Counted from the first letter of the stretch, positions 45,466 through 55,421 are shown. The stretch is DNA of 64,000 nucleotides from Casimicrobium huifangae (GCF_009746125.1 NZ_CP041352.1:3952436-4016435); one strand, 5' to 3'. The notes: generated by a model from the letters alone, not told the origin. Translations and numbers: made by a program.

Positions 45466-48264
45466 CTAGCCAATCACCTTGGCAATCTGCGCCTTCAATG
45501 CGCCGTCGAGCAACGCAACCGACTCGTTCAGATGGGCGCGGTTTTCGATCGAGAGGCCCGGCTTCGCCGCCGCCTTGCGCAGTTGCGCCAGCAGATCGAC
45601 GGCGAACTCGCGGCGCAGGCTGCGTGCATCGGCCGGTGCGGCGGGGCTCGGCTTCGACACCGCTTCCGCCAGCAGGCGCACATGCTCGCGTTGCAGGTTG
45701 CGCCGCATCATGCTGATGCTGGCACCGCTGCCGAGTTCGCTCCAGATCGACTTCTGCAGCGTGCCATAGAGTTCCGGCAAGCCGAGCGCCTTGCTGCTGT
45801 CAGCCAGTTTCTCCGGTGCCACCACGAGCCGTACCGCCACGCTGTCGCGCATCAATTGGCCCAGCGTTGCGCGTTGCAACGCGAACACGCGGCCAGCAAC
45901 CGACTGATCAATCGGCGCCACCGACGGGATACCGACGTCGTCCTCAGACACTGAATCCCAACGCGCGTCAAAGTCCGGGGTCAGCTTGCCGAGGAACTCC
46001 GGCTTGAACTTGAACGAGTCCACGGCGAACAGGTTTTTCGCCAGCAGATTCAGTGCGCGGCGCTGCTTGTCGGCGTCCACCGGGGTCAGCGGTTGCCGGC
46101 CACTACCAGCCACATCGCGCAACACGGTGACGCCACCGACATACTTCGCTGCCAGCTCACTGACCTGGCCCATCAGCAGGAAGCCGCGCTGGAAGTTGCG
46201 GCGCAACTGCTCGTACTTGGTGCCAGCCGGCAGCTCTTTCGCCTGTACGCGATCCCACAGCTCACGGATGACGGCGAAACGCTTCTCGTAGAAGCCAAGC
46301 GGATCGCTCGACAAATCGCTGCGGTTCACTTCCGGGTCAATACCTTCGACGATCGGCATGAAGCCGGCGTCTTCGTCGGTGGCGTAGGCGTGCTGCGGTT
46401 CCAGCGCGCGGGAGAGCGTCTTCGCCAGCTCGGCCTTCTCGGTCTCGGGCGTGGTTTCCTTGTAGCCGTACTCGATGGCCCAGATGTCGTACGGGCCGAC
46501 CGTGACCATCGAATACTGGCCCTGACGCTCGTCCCTGGTGGCGATGTTGAGCGCGTTGTAGTCCATCACCGAAGCGGACACGCCCACTTCAGCGCCGAAC
46601 TTCGGATCGCGCAACTGTTCCGGCGTCACTGCCATCGAGGCCTTGAAGTTGTGGCGCAGACCGAGCGTGTGGCCCACTTCATGGGCAGTGATGTCCTTGA
46701 TCGCGTCCATGATCCACGATTCAGCCTGTGGCGAGCCGTATTCGAAGTCACCGCGGGCCACCAGCAGGTCCAGCGCGAAGGCAGCCTCCGAGAGCTTGTT
46801 ATCGGCATAGGCGCACAGTTCGCCGGAGTTGCGGATCAGGCCGGAGGCCAGCGCGCTGCCAACGGGGCGCGGCGGGTCTTCGCTGACTCGTGCGCTGTAG
46901 AGGCGGGTGATGTCCTCATTCATTTCGATGTCGGCATCAAGGATTTCACCGGTGCGCGGGTCCACCTTGCTCGGGCCGCGGGCGCCGAACTGGATGCCGT
47001 TGCCAGCCACCCAGCGGATCGACGCAAAGCGCGTGGCCGAGGTGTCGAAATCATCGTCGTCACCCTGCTGCTTGACGACGACGGCGTTCTTGAAGCCAAT
47101 CTTTTCGTAAGCCTTGTTCCATTCGAGAATGCCGTCACTCACCGCCTTGCGGTAGGCGGTCGGGATGTTCTTGTCGAGCCAGTAGACGATGGGCTGCTTC
47201 GGCTCCGACAGCGCTGCAGTCGGGTCCTTCTTCTCGAGACGCCAGCGGATGATGTAGCGGCTCTTCGTCTCACGCTTGTCGGGGTTGCTGAAGTCGTTCA
47301 CGTTGGCGGTGAAGTAGCCGACGCGCGGATCGGCCTCGCGCGGACGCATGAGGCTCTGCGGCAACTGTGAGAAGCCGTAGTAGTAGCCCATGAACAGCGA
47401 GCGGATGTCCGGCAGTGTGCTCGGGTACTTGGGCAGCGGCTGCCCCGGCGCCGGCGTCGGCGGCGGCAGGGCGACGCGGCCGAGACGGTAGTGGGCGCGC
47501 ACGTTGAAGCCGGTCTCGGTCTCGCTGTTGCGCACTTTCTCGATGCTCGAGTTCTTGTCGTCGAAGGAATACGACTGCCGGAACGTCTGCTCCAGTTGCT
47601 GCGCGGCCATCGGGAAGTCGTTGATGAACAGCGCGTTGGCTTCGATCAGCACGCTCTTGCGTTCGGGATGCGGTGCACTGGCAACGCTGACGCTGCCAAT
47701 CAGGCTGTCGGAGAAGCTGCGTTCCACCGCATGGCGGATCGGGGCATCCTTGGCGGCGGTGTGCGCGATGTTGCGGGCAATGAGCTGCACGCCGTTGGGG
47801 CCAAATTTGCGGAAGCTGGCCACGAACTGTCCGCGACCGGCCGCGAGGAAGCCGCCCATCTGGTTGCCGAACAGGCCGGCGTCACCGATATTGTGGGTGA
47901 CGTTGACCGAGAAGAAGAACGGGCGCTCCCACATTGCTTCCGGGATCTCGATCCACACCTTGTCGTCCTTGCGCCAGGTGGCGAAGAAGCCCTTTTCTTC
48001 CTTGGCGTCCTTGATCACGTCGGCGAACGGCTTCGGCGCCGGCGGCGTGCCGGGCGCGCCAGCGGCAGCGGATGCGCCTGCCGGGCGGGCGCCGGGCGCA
48101 GGGGCTACGGCTTTGCTGTCACCATTGGCAGCCGGTGTCGCCGCTGCTGTAGCGGCGCCGGCGGCTGGCGCAGCCGAAGACGACGCTGGCGGCGTGACGG
48201 TGGCGCAGGAGGCGAGGCCCGCGACGAGCAGGGCGGCGGGCAGGAGGCGGAGTCGGAAGTTCAT
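45466..48264 (-). CDS. DUF5117/DUF5118 zinc metalloprotease lipoprotein, paralogue 1
   Basis: 932 residues. A lipobox (LVAGLASCA) is followed by a low-complexity Ala/Pro linker, a beta-rich DUF5118-DUF5117 region (KPFADVIKDAKEEKGFFATW) and a metzincin-like domain with HEVGHTLGLRHNF, giving three His ligands and the catalytic Glu, plus a downstream Met-containing turn region (ASVMDYNAL). Large proteases of this type are frequent in betaproteobacteria and Bacteroidota; substrates unknown. A second paralogue with the same architecture lies at 50165-52972. Confidence 0.88.
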   Translation of the reverse strand: MNFRLRLLPAALLVAGLASCATVTPPASSSAAPAAGAATAAATPAANGDSKAVAPAPGARPAGASAAAGAPGTPPAPKPFADVIKDAKEEKGFFATWRKDDKVWIEIPEAMWERPFFFSVNVTHNIGDAGLFGNQMGGFLAAGRGQFVASFRKFGPNGVQLIARNIAHTAAKDAPIRHAVERSFSDSLIGSVSVASAPHPERKSVLIEANALFINDFPMAAQQLEQTFRQSYSFDDKNSSIEKVRNSETETGFNVRAHYRLGRVALPPPTPAPGQPLPKYPSTLPDIRSLFMGYYYGFSQLPQSLMRPREADPRVGYFTANVNDFSNPDKRETKSRYIIRWRLEKKDPTAALSEPKQPIVYWLDKNIPTAYRKAVSDGILEWNKAYEKIGFKNAVVVKQQGDDDDFDTSATRFASIRWVAGNGIQFGARGPSKVDPRTGEILDADIEMNEDITRLYSARVSEDPPRPVGSALASGLIRNSGELCAYADNKLSEAAFALDLLVARGDFEYGSPQAESWIMDAIKDITAHEVGHTLGLRHNFKASMAVTPEQLRDPKFGAEVGVSASVMDYNALNIATRDERQGQYSMVTVGPYDIWAIEYGYKETTPETEKAELAKTLSRALEPQHAYATDEDAGFMPIVEGIDPEVNRSDLSSDPLGFYEKRFAVIRELWDRVQAKELPAGTKYEQLRRNFQRGFLLMGQVSELAAKYVGGVTVLRDVAGSGRQPLTPVDADKQRRALNLLAKNLFAVDSFKFKPEFLGKLTPDFDARWDSVSEDDVGIPSVAPIDQSVAGRVFALQRATLGQLMRDSVAVRLVVAPEKLADSSKALGLPELYGTLQKSIWSELGSGASISMMRRNLQREHVRLLAEAVSKPSPAAPADARSLRREFAVDLLAQLRKAAAKPGLSIENRAHLNESVALLDGALKAQIAKVIG

Positions 48265-48316
48265 TGAGTCCTCGGAATTGGCGGGATCAGCTTTATCGTG
48301 AAATCCGCATCGGCCG

Positions 48317-48405
48317 TGGGCTCAGAACGAAATTTCGATCAATATCGACATTGATCGAAAACGAACGCAACCCCCGGTCTGTGAACGGTTCCAGCAAAAA
48401 GCTGC
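48317..48405. repeat. possible diverged intergenic repeat, copy E
   Basis: GGGCTCAGAACGAAATTTCG, ATCGACATTGATCGAAAACG and GCAAAAAGCTG line up loosely with copy B. The similarity is weak. The rest of the ~280-base gap upstream of the zinc protease shows nothing I can name. Confidence 0.3.
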
Positions 48406-48542
48406 TACCCGAAACGCAGTTGACAACATGGCAGTGTAGAGGCAGTGCGATGGCCGCCTGCCGGCGGCTGGACGCGCTGCGACAGAGTGCGGAATTTCCC
48501 GACCGAACGGCGAACCGCCGATTGCGGCGCCGGCAGCCGCGC

Positions 48543-49541
48543 TTACTTGCGCGACGACCGCTTTGCCGGGACGGCGCCGCTGCGTTTCAGCCAGGCGTCG
48601 AGTTCAGCGTTGAATTTGCGCGTCTCGCCCAGCAGCCAGTCGACGAAGGCGCGCACCTCACTGCGCGCCATCGAGCGCTCCGAGACCACCATGTAGCAGC
48701 CGGCACCAGTGGCCACTGCCACATCCAGCGGACGCACCAGATCGCCCGACATGAACACATCGGCGCCGTAGGTCCGCCCGAGCGCCACCCCCTGCCCGCT
48801 TTGTGCCGCGAGGAAAGTCTGGGCGATGAAATCGAACTTCAACTTCGAGCGCCCCTTCACCTCGGGCTGCCCGATCGCCTCGAAGAAGCCCGGCCAGGTG
48901 GAGCGGTACTCGGCGCGACCGCCGTAGGTGGATTCGATCAGCGTGTGTGCCTTCAGATCGGCCAGCGAGCGCAGCGGTTGCGCCGAGCGCAGGTAGTCCG
49001 GGCTCACCAGCGGGAACAGCAGCTCGTCGATCAGCAGCGTGGCTTCCGGCGGCGCGCCATCGGCCGGCAGGTAGCGGATCGCGACGTCGATGTCGTTCAC
49101 CGCCAGATCAATCACACGGTCAGTAGCGCCGATGTCGAGATCGGCGTTCGGCCGCAGCGCACGAAAGCCGGGCAAGCGCGGGATCAGCCACAGCGACGCA
49201 AACGACGCGAAGGTAGTCACCGATACCCGCGGCGAATTGACATCGCGGCGCAGACGATCGACCCCGCCATCCAGCTCGGCCAGCACCCGTTGCACCAGCG
49301 GCAGGAACTCCCGTCCCGCAGGCGTCAGCGCGATCTCGCGCGCCTTGCGCACGAACAGCGGCACGCCGAGCTCGTCCTCCAGCCCCTGCACCTGGCGGCT
49401 GACGGCAGACTGGGTGAGGCTCAACTCCTGCGCGGCTTTGGTCAGACTCAGATTGCGCGCGGCGGACTCAAAGCCACGCAAGCCGGCCAGTGTCAGAGGG
49501 CGGCTGCGCGGGTTGCTGGAAAGCATGGGAAGGTTATGCAT
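48543..49541 (-). CDS. LysR-family transcriptional regulator (GcvA-like)
   Basis: 332 residues. The N-terminal HTH is LAGLRGFESAARNLSLTKAA then SLTQSAVSRQVQGLEDELG, followed by the periplasmic-binding-protein-like effector domain (VSVTTFASFASLWLIPRLPG). FESAARNLS is characteristic of GcvA-type regulators. It is divergent from the DUF2917 gene across 114 bases, the usual arrangement for a LysR regulator and its target. Confidence 0.93.
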   Translation of the reverse strand: MHNLPMLSSNPRSRPLTLAGLRGFESAARNLSLTKAAQELSLTQSAVSRQVQGLEDELGVPLFVRKAREIALTPAGREFLPLVQRVLAELDGGVDRLRRDVNSPRVSVTTFASFASLWLIPRLPGFRALRPNADLDIGATDRVIDLAVNDIDVAIRYLPADGAPPEATLLIDELLFPLVSPDYLRSAQPLRSLADLKAHTLIESTYGGRAEYRSTWPGFFEAIGQPEVKGRSKLKFDFIAQTFLAAQSGQGVALGRTYGADVFMSGDLVRPLDVAVATGAGCYMVVSERSMARSEVRAFVDWLLGETRKFNAELDAWLKRSGAVPAKRSSRK

Positions 49542-49655
49542 GCGCTTTGCGCAGACTCGACTGCAATCAATTCGTTGGACGGCGCCGAATTATCCCTCTT
49601 AAATACGATCCTGGAAACAGGTTTTGTTTCCTTTCAGACCGCAAGGAGTACAGTC

Positions 49656-50042
49656 ATGAACAGCCTTCAATTCCCTCTCGCAACGCAAGACTGGACGCTC
49701 GGCAAGGGCCGCGCGCTGGCACTGCAGGCGGCGCAGGTGAATTCGATCGAAGCGCTGTCCGGGGCGCTCTGGGTCACCGTCTCCGGCAGTGCCCAGGACT
49801 TTTTCGTCGCCCCCGGCGAGCGCATCACAATCCCCTGCAATCACGGGCAGGTCGTGGTGGAAGCTACATCCGACGCCGCTACGTTGCGTATCGGTCAGGC
49901 GGTCGAGACCGCACCGGCGGACGCGCAAACGCAGTCCTTCTCGCACGCCGTCTACGTCTCCGTGGTCTGCCCGGTGGTGCGCGGCTTGCGCCGAACCGCC
50001 GACTGGCTGGACCCGTCGCCGAGCCCGCTGCGCGCACACTAG
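49656..50042 (+). CDS. DUF2917 protein
   Basis: 128 residues from the ATG at 49656 with AAGGAG upstream. Starts with WTLGKGRALALQAAQVNSIE and continues GALWVTVSGSAQDFFVAPGE, then the short cupin-like beta pattern of DUF2917. Function unknown; members are commonly next to LysR genes in betaproteobacteria. It is followed by a strong terminator. Confidence 0.85.
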   Translation: MNSLQFPLATQDWTLGKGRALALQAAQVNSIEALSGALWVTVSGSAQDFFVAPGERITIPCNHGQVVVEATSDAATLRIGQAVETAPADAQTQSFSHAVYVSVVCPVVRGLRRTADWLDPSPSPLRAH

Positions 50043-50104
50043 CCGCAGCCCCGTTTGCGCGGCGCCCGGCCGGCCCCGCGCGAACATTTCGATTACTCCC
50101 CGCT

Positions 50105-50136
50105 GCCACGACATCAACGATGTCGTGGCTTTTTTA
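50105..50136 (+). terminator. intrinsic terminator after the DUF2917 gene
   Basis: GCCACGACATC (50105-50115) and GATGTCGTGGC (50119-50129) form a perfect 11-bp stem with an AAC loop, followed by seven T. Confidence 0.95.
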
Positions 50137-50164
50137 TTGGCGGGAGCAAGTGCGCGGCAGTACG

Positions 50165-52972
50165 CTAACCGACGGTGCGCGAGGCTTGCGCTTTCAACGC
50201 AGCGTCCAGCGTGTCGATGATTTCGTCGAGATGGGCGCGGGTCTGGTTGCCGAGTTTGCTGTTGCCTTTGGCTTGCTGGGCGCGGGCGAGGAGGGTTTTG
50301 GCGGTCAGGCGGTGCAGCGCGCGGGCGTCGCCAGCGGCCGTGCCAACGCCGGGTCGGGTGATGATGGTCGCCAGCCGGCGCGCGTGTTCGCGCTGCAGTG
50401 CACGACGCGCGGGCGTGGTGTCCGCAGTAGCGATACCTTCGCCCCAGACGGCGCGGGTGAGGCTGCCGTAGAGCTCGTCCAGGCCGAGCACCGGCGTGCC
50501 GCTGGCAACCTTGTTGCGCGCATTCTGCAGGCGCTCCGCCACGCGCGGCGACAGCAGACGATCCATGGTGGCAGTCTGCAAGCCAAGCAGGGTGGCGTCG
50601 AGCGAGCGATCCAGCGGCGGCGTAAAGCCGCGTTCCAGCGCGCTATCGACCAGACGGCTGGCAAACTCGGGCTTGATGTTGAAGCCGTCGGCCGCGAACA
50701 GGTTGTCGTTGATCAGCTTCAACGCGGCGCGCTGCTTGTCAGCCGCTACTGGCGCCAGCGGGGCACGGCCGCTTCCGGCCTGATCGCGCCGATAGACCAC
50801 GCCACCAACGAACTTGCCCGCAAGCTCAAAGGCAAGCCCGAGCTGGGCCAAGCCGCTCTGGAAGTTGCGGGTGAGGATGTCGTAGTCCTCGCCGGGCTTC
50901 AGCTCACGCGCCTGCAGGCGGTCGAACAGCTCGCGCGAGAGTTGCACGCGACGGCGCGCAAATTCGAGCGGATCGCCGCCGACGTCGCGCTGGTTGACCT
51001 CGGGGTCCATGCCGTCAAGATCGCCGGCAATTTCTTCGTCAGTGCCGTAGGCGAGCAGCGGCTCACTACTGCGGGCGGCAATCTTCTGCAGCTCGGCGCT
51101 CTCGGTGGCGGCCGGCAGTTCCTTGTAGGCGTATTCCACCGCCCAGTAGTCATACGGCCCGAGCGTGCTCATCACGTATTCGCCCTGCGGTTCCTTGTCG
51201 AGCGCAACGTTGAAGGCGTTGTAGTCCATCACCGAGCCGCCGATGCCGTTGGCGCGGGTGAAGGCCGGGTCATTGATCTGCGCCTGGGTGTAGATGGTCG
51301 AGGCGCGGAAGTTGTGGCGGAAGCCCAGCGTGTGGCCCACCTCATGCGTGGTCACGTCTTTCAGCGTGGCATGCACGATGCGCTCGGCCTCTTTCGGGTC
51401 CAGCGCTTCGCCGCCACGCAGCGCCAGCAGATCCAGCGCGAAGCTGGCCTCGGCAATCGCCGATTGACCGTAGGAACAGAGCTCAAAGGCGGCATCGTCG
51501 CTACCGCCGAGGTCGCGTGGCAAACGCGAGGCCTGGGTACGGGCGGCACCGCCCGGCAACCAGGTCGCCACGGCCTCGCTGCCGTCAGCGTTTGCAGCTG
51601 GCATCGGGCGCGGATACTGGGCCTCGGAGCGGCGACGCGGCAAGGTCACCCAGCCATTGCCCATGGTGATGTCGGCGTCGAGAATCTCGCCAGTGCGTGG
51701 GTCCACACGCGAGGGGCCAACCGCGAGCGCACCATCGTTGTAATCGACGAACCAGCGCACTGAAGCGCGGCCGGTTTCATGGGTGCTCCAGGTGGCGTCG
51801 TCGGGCTGCTGTTCGACGCGGATCGCGTCCTTGAAGCCAATCTTCTCGAACGCCTTGTTCCACTCCAGCACGCCCGCCTTCACGGTGTCGCGATATTCGA
51901 GCGGAATGTTCTTGTCGAGCCAGTAAACGATCGGCTTCTTCGGCGCCGACAGCGCGGCGGACGGGTCCTTCTTCTCCAGACGCCAGCGATTGATCACGTA
52001 CTTGCGCGCAAACGCGGCCTGGTTGTCGCTGAAGTCCCAGATGCGCTGATTGAAGTGGCCAACCCGCCCGTCGGCTGCGCGCGCACGCATCGGCTCATCC
52101 GGCAGCTTTGACAGCGTGTAGAACAGGCCCACGAAGAAGCTGCGCGCATCCGGCACGCCACTCACCGGGCGCGGTTGCGGCACCGGGCTGGGTACCGGCG
52201 TCGGCGTGGGCACGGGCAGCTTGGGGATGGCAAAGTGCGCGGTCACGTCAAACGTGGTGGCGTCGGCGCGCGACTGCGTCTCGCGGAAGTACGAATTCGG
52301 GCGATCCAGCGCGTAGCCGGCACGATAAGTCGTGTCCAGTGCGGTGGTGATCATCGGGATGTCACCGAGCAGCAGCGCATTGGCTTCCACCAGCACTGAC
52401 TTGCGCTCAGGATGCGGCGCACTGGCGACGGGCGCAGCGGCGAGCAGACTGTCGCTGGTGCCTTCCGACGTGGCCACCGCGATCGGCGTTGCCGGCTTCG
52501 CGTAATTGCTGAAGTTGCGGGCGATCAGTTGCACGTTGTTGCCCACCTTGCGGAAGGCGACGATATTGCCGCGCAGCATGGCACGCGCCATCGACACCGA
52601 CGAATCGCTCATCACACCACGGCTCAGATTGGCCTGCAGAAAGTAGAGCTGGTCGAACTGCTCGGGCTTCAGCTCAATCCACACCTTGTCGTCCTTGCTC
52701 CACAGCGGGAACAGGCCCGGCTGCTCCTTCGCATCCTTGATGACGTCGGCGAACGGGCGCGGTGGTGGTGGTGTTCCGGGTGTAGCCGTGGGCGCGGCGG
52801 CAGGTCGCGCGCCCGACCCGGCAGCAGGCGCGGCGGCAGTTGACGTGCTGGTCGCACCGGCGGCAGCGGCGACGGACGATGCGGGTGCAGGCGCAGGTGC
52901 TGGCGCGGTGGCACACGACGCAAGCAGCAGGGCGGCGCCAGCGAGCGCCACCGAATGAGTCGAAAAGGGCAT
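50165..52972 (-). CDS. DUF5117/DUF5118 zinc metalloprotease lipoprotein, paralogue 2
   Basis: 935 residues with the same layout as paralogue 1: lipobox (ALLLASCATAP), Ala/Pro linker, PFADVIKDAKEQPGLFPLW, zinc motif HEVGHTLGFRHNFRAS and Met-turn-like GSVMDYNAFN. Many blocks are shared (YWLDKNIPxxYRxxV, ILDADI, RVDPRTGEI), so the two arose by duplication; extended divergence shows it is old. An insertion around VATWLPGGAARTQASRLPRD is absent from paralogue 1. It is convergent with the DUF2917 gene. Confidence 0.88.
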   Translation of the reverse strand: MPFSTHSVALAGAALLLASCATAPAPAPAPASSVAAAAGATSTSTAAAPAAGSGARPAAAPTATPGTPPPPRPFADVIKDAKEQPGLFPLWSKDDKVWIELKPEQFDQLYFLQANLSRGVMSDSSVSMARAMLRGNIVAFRKVGNNVQLIARNFSNYAKPATPIAVATSEGTSDSLLAAAPVASAPHPERKSVLVEANALLLGDIPMITTALDTTYRAGYALDRPNSYFRETQSRADATTFDVTAHFAIPKLPVPTPTPVPSPVPQPRPVSGVPDARSFFVGLFYTLSKLPDEPMRARAADGRVGHFNQRIWDFSDNQAAFARKYVINRWRLEKKDPSAALSAPKKPIVYWLDKNIPLEYRDTVKAGVLEWNKAFEKIGFKDAIRVEQQPDDATWSTHETGRASVRWFVDYNDGALAVGPSRVDPRTGEILDADITMGNGWVTLPRRRSEAQYPRPMPAANADGSEAVATWLPGGAARTQASRLPRDLGGSDDAAFELCSYGQSAIAEASFALDLLALRGGEALDPKEAERIVHATLKDVTTHEVGHTLGFRHNFRASTIYTQAQINDPAFTRANGIGGSVMDYNAFNVALDKEPQGEYVMSTLGPYDYWAVEYAYKELPAATESAELQKIAARSSEPLLAYGTDEEIAGDLDGMDPEVNQRDVGGDPLEFARRRVQLSRELFDRLQARELKPGEDYDILTRNFQSGLAQLGLAFELAGKFVGGVVYRRDQAGSGRAPLAPVAADKQRAALKLINDNLFAADGFNIKPEFASRLVDSALERGFTPPLDRSLDATLLGLQTATMDRLLSPRVAERLQNARNKVASGTPVLGLDELYGSLTRAVWGEGIATADTTPARRALQREHARRLATIITRPGVGTAAGDARALHRLTAKTLLARAQQAKGNSKLGNQTRAHLDEIIDTLDAALKAQASRTVG

Positions 52973-53022
52973 GTTCTACTCCGGGAATGACCGATTCAGC
53001 TTTTCACCGCGAGGCTCGTATT

Positions 53023-53113
53023 CGCCGGGCTTGGAGTGTCATTGGCGTCAGTGTCGACTTTGCCACTTTTCACCCTGGATGCCCGTTGAATACGCCTGTA
53101 GCGGCGAAAAGCC
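53023..53113. repeat. diverged intergenic repeat, copy D
   Basis: GGGCTTGGAGTGTCATTGGC, GTGTCGACTTT, GCCCGTTGAATACGCC and GGCGAAAAGCC align with copies A-C in the same order. It lies upstream of paralogue 2 of the zinc proteases. The full gap 52973-53322 holds only this and the terminator at its right end. Confidence 0.45.
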
Positions 53114-53264
53114 ATCTGTCAGCAGCCAGCTGCTGCTGTACGTGGTCGCCAGTGTAGATGTCGCTATGCGGGTCGATCTGTTCCGCAGGAAAACTGCGAC
53201 GAACGACCGAAACCGCAACCTGAAAGGCAAAGGGTCTGCTGCGGTTGTCGTAGCCAAAAAACAC

Positions 53265-53288
53265 AAAAGCGCCCCGCAGGGCGCTTTT
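53265..53288 (-). terminator. intrinsic terminator of the exported-protein gene
   Basis: AAAAGCGCCC (53265-53274) pairs with GGGCGCTTTT (53279-53288) around CGCA; on the minus strand the stem is followed by GTGTTTTTTGG. It belongs to the gene at 53323-53883. Confidence 0.88.
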
Positions 53289-53322
53289 GCACAAGTCGCG
53301 ACGCGTGGGCGCCGCGATTTGG

Positions 53323-53883
53323 TTAGCGGCGACGCAGTGCGATGCCTGCAAAGCCAACCAGCAACATGCCGATCAGTCCGTACAGGGCGGGCGAACCCAC
53401 CGGCACAATCACCGGCGGCGCAGCCTGCCATACCGACGTCGCGCTGAAGGCGCCAGCGTTGCAATTGATGGTGATCGTTGCGGCGCCCTGCGGCTCGCTG
53501 CCGAGACTGACCGTCGACACAAACACGAACGTATAGGTGCTGGATGCGAGCGGTGCCGTGAAGGTGCGGCCAAAGCCGGTTGCAAAGGCGCTCGGGCTCG
53601 GGAGGCTGAACCCGTAGGTATCGTAAGCCGTACCGTTCAGCTGCGTGGCACCAGTGATGGAAACAGTCCCCGGAAAGCTGGCGCTTGCGTTAGCCGTGGT
53701 CGAAAAGCCGGTGTTCGAGCAGGTGCCCGCAAACCCCGTGTAATCGAGACTACCCAACGCCGCAGAGACGGCCGGAGCAGCCTGGGTACTTGGCCCCACT
53801 GGTTCGCCACTATTGCCGCCCGCAGCAAAAGCACTCGCGCTGGCCAATGCCAGCACCATTGCGAAAGAGTTAAAAAGTTTCAT
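53323..53883 (-). CDS. exported protein with C-terminal anchor/sorting signal
   Basis: 186 residues: signal peptide (NSFAMVLALASASAFAAG), a ~130-residue beta-rich domain with two Cys pairs (FAGTCSNTGF, TINCNAGAF), then PVGSPALYGLIGMLLVGF and a basic RRR end. That C-terminus is like a PEP-CTERM/exosortase-type sorting signal but lacks PEP or IPTL, so I call it only a sorting-signal-like anchor. Function unknown. Confidence 0.75.
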   Translation of the reverse strand: MKLFNSFAMVLALASASAFAAGGNSGEPVGPSTQAAPAVSAALGSLDYTGFAGTCSNTGFSTTANASASFPGTVSITGATQLNGTAYDTYGFSLPSPSAFATGFGRTFTAPLASSTYTFVFVSTVSLGSEPQGAATITINCNAGAFSATSVWQAAPPVIVPVGSPALYGLIGMLLVGFAGIALRRR

Positions 53884-53963
53884 ATGTCCCCACTATTTGG
53901 ATGAACCGCGTCCCGCGTTGCCGCATGTCCGCACTGCCCGTAAGGCTATAGCCAGACAATCCT

Positions 53964-53978
53964 CATGTCAATGACATG
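53964..53978. promoter_or_regulatory. perfect palindrome between miaB and the exported-protein gene
   Basis: CATGTCA-A-TGACATG in the 113-base gap upstream of the exported-protein gene. It could be an operator for that gene or part of the miaB transcript end. No T-tract follows. Confidence 0.3.
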
Positions 53979-53996
53979 GGAGTTACAACGCACCGG

Positions 53997-55421
53997 TCAG
54001 TCGCGCGCCTGCAACAGTTCACCGCGCAGGCTGTGCGGCGCGGCATCGGTAAAGCGAACGTCGACGTACTGCCCGATCAGGCGTTCGCCGTTGGGGCCGC
54101 CGGGGAAGTTCACCACACGGTTGTTTTCGGTGCGGCCCGCGAGTTCGGTGCTGCTCTTGCGCGACAGACTCTCCACCAGCACACGTTCGGTGTGGCCAAT
54201 CATGGCCTTGCTGTAGTCGAAAAACAGCTCGTCGATACGCTTCTGCAGCTGGCTCAAACGCGCGGACTTTTCTGCAGCGGGCGTGTCGTCAACCAGATCG
54301 GCCGCCGGCGTGCCCGGACGCGCTGAATAGACAAAACTGAAAGCGCCATCGAACGCCACGTCGTCGATAAGCTTCATCGTCAGGTCGTGATCCTTTTGCG
54401 TCTCGCCCGGGAAGCCGACGATGAAATCCGAGGTCAGCGACAGGTTCGGGCGCACCGCACGCAGACGCCGGACAACGCTCTTGAACTCCAGCGCCGTGTA
54501 GCCGCGCTTCATCGCGGCCAGGATGCGATCCGAGCCGTGCTGCACCGGCAGATGCAATTGCGAGACAAGCTTCGGCGCCTTGCCGTAGACATCGATCAGC
54601 GCCTGTGTCATCTCGCGCGGATGACTGGTGGTGTAGCGGATGCGCTCGATGCCAGGGATTTCGTCGATGTATTCAATCAGCGTGGCGAAGTCCGCAATCG
54701 CGTCGCCCTCGCCCATCTTCCCGCGGTAGGCATTCACGTTCTGCCCGAGCAGCGTGATCTCCTTCACGCCCTTGATCGCCAGTTCGGCAATCTCGGTCAG
54801 CACATCCTCGAACGGGCGCGATACTTCCTCGCCGCGTGTGTACGGTACCACGCAGAAGGTGCAGTATTTGCTGCAGCCTTCCATGATCGACACGAACGCG
54901 CTGGCGGCTTCCACGCGCGCGGGCGGCATGCTGTCGAATTTTTCGATTTCGGGGAACGAGATGTCGACCTGCGAGCGGCCGGTCTGGCGCTTTTTCGCGA
55001 TCAGCGCGGGCAGGCGGTGCAGCGTCTGCGGGCCGAATACCACATCGACAAACGGCGCCCGCTCGACAATCGCGGCGCCTTCCTGCGACGCCACGCAGCC
55101 GCCGACGCCGATCACCAGATTCGGGTTCAGCTTCTTAAGGTCCTTTACCCGACCGAGATCGTGAAACACCTTCTCCTGCGCCTTCTCGCGCACCGAACAG
55201 GTGTTGAACAGGATCACGTCAGCGTTCTCCGGCGTATCGGTCTTCTCGAAGCCCTCGGCGGTACCCGCATCAAGGATGTCGGCCATCTTGTCCGAGTCGT
55301 ACTCGTTCATCTGGCAGCCAAAGGTGCGGATGAAGAGTTTCTTCTTCGCGGTGGCGGTGGAATTGACGGAAGTGGCAGACGCAGCGGCGACGTCCACAGT
55401 GGCGGAAATGTGATCTTGCAT
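53997..55421 (-). CDS. miaB: tRNA-2-methylthio-N6-dimethylallyladenosine synthase
   Basis: 474 residues. A radical-SAM methylthiotransferase modifying A37 of tRNAs. The three N-terminal cluster Cys are in [24 protein letters not shown] and [11 protein letters not shown]; the radical-SAM motif [15 protein letters not shown] is complete; a TRAM domain forms the C-terminus ([20 protein letters not shown]). The ~25 residues before [12 protein letters not shown] are a low-complexity extension, so the true start could be slightly downstream. Confidence 0.97.
   Translation of the reverse strand: MQDHISATVDVAAASATSVNSTATAKKKLFIRTFGCQMNEYDSDKMADILDAGTAEGFEKTDTPENADVILFNTCSVREKAQEKVFHDLGRVKDLKKLNPNLVIGVGGCVASQEGAAIVERAPFVDVVFGPQTLHRLPALIAKKRQTGRSQVDISFPEIEKFDSMPPARVEAASAFVSIMEGCSKYCTFCVVPYTRGEEVSRPFEDVLTEIAELAIKGVKEITLLGQNVNAYRGKMGEGDAIADFATLIEYIDEIPGIERIRYTTSHPREMTQALIDVYGKAPKLVSQLHLPVQHGSDRILAAMKRGYTALEFKSVVRRLRAVRPNLSLTSDFIVGFPGETQKDHDLTMKLIDDVAFDGAFSFVYSARPGTPAADLVDDTPAAEKSARLSQLQKRIDELFFDYSKAMIGHTERVLVESLSRKSSTELAGRTENNRVVNFPGGPNGERLIGQYVDVRFTDAAPHSLRGELLQARD

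Noticed and set aside
49490..51763. 757-codon plus-strand frame across the second zinc protease
   Set aside because: Opposite strand of a gene with clear motifs; the sequence is low-complexity and Arg/Gly/Ala-rich as expected for a shadow frame.
45466..52972. Possible large inverted or direct nucleotide repeat from the two zinc-protease genes
   Set aside because: Similarity is at protein level with many substitutions and indels; it is old gene duplication rather than a nucleotide repeat or assembly error.
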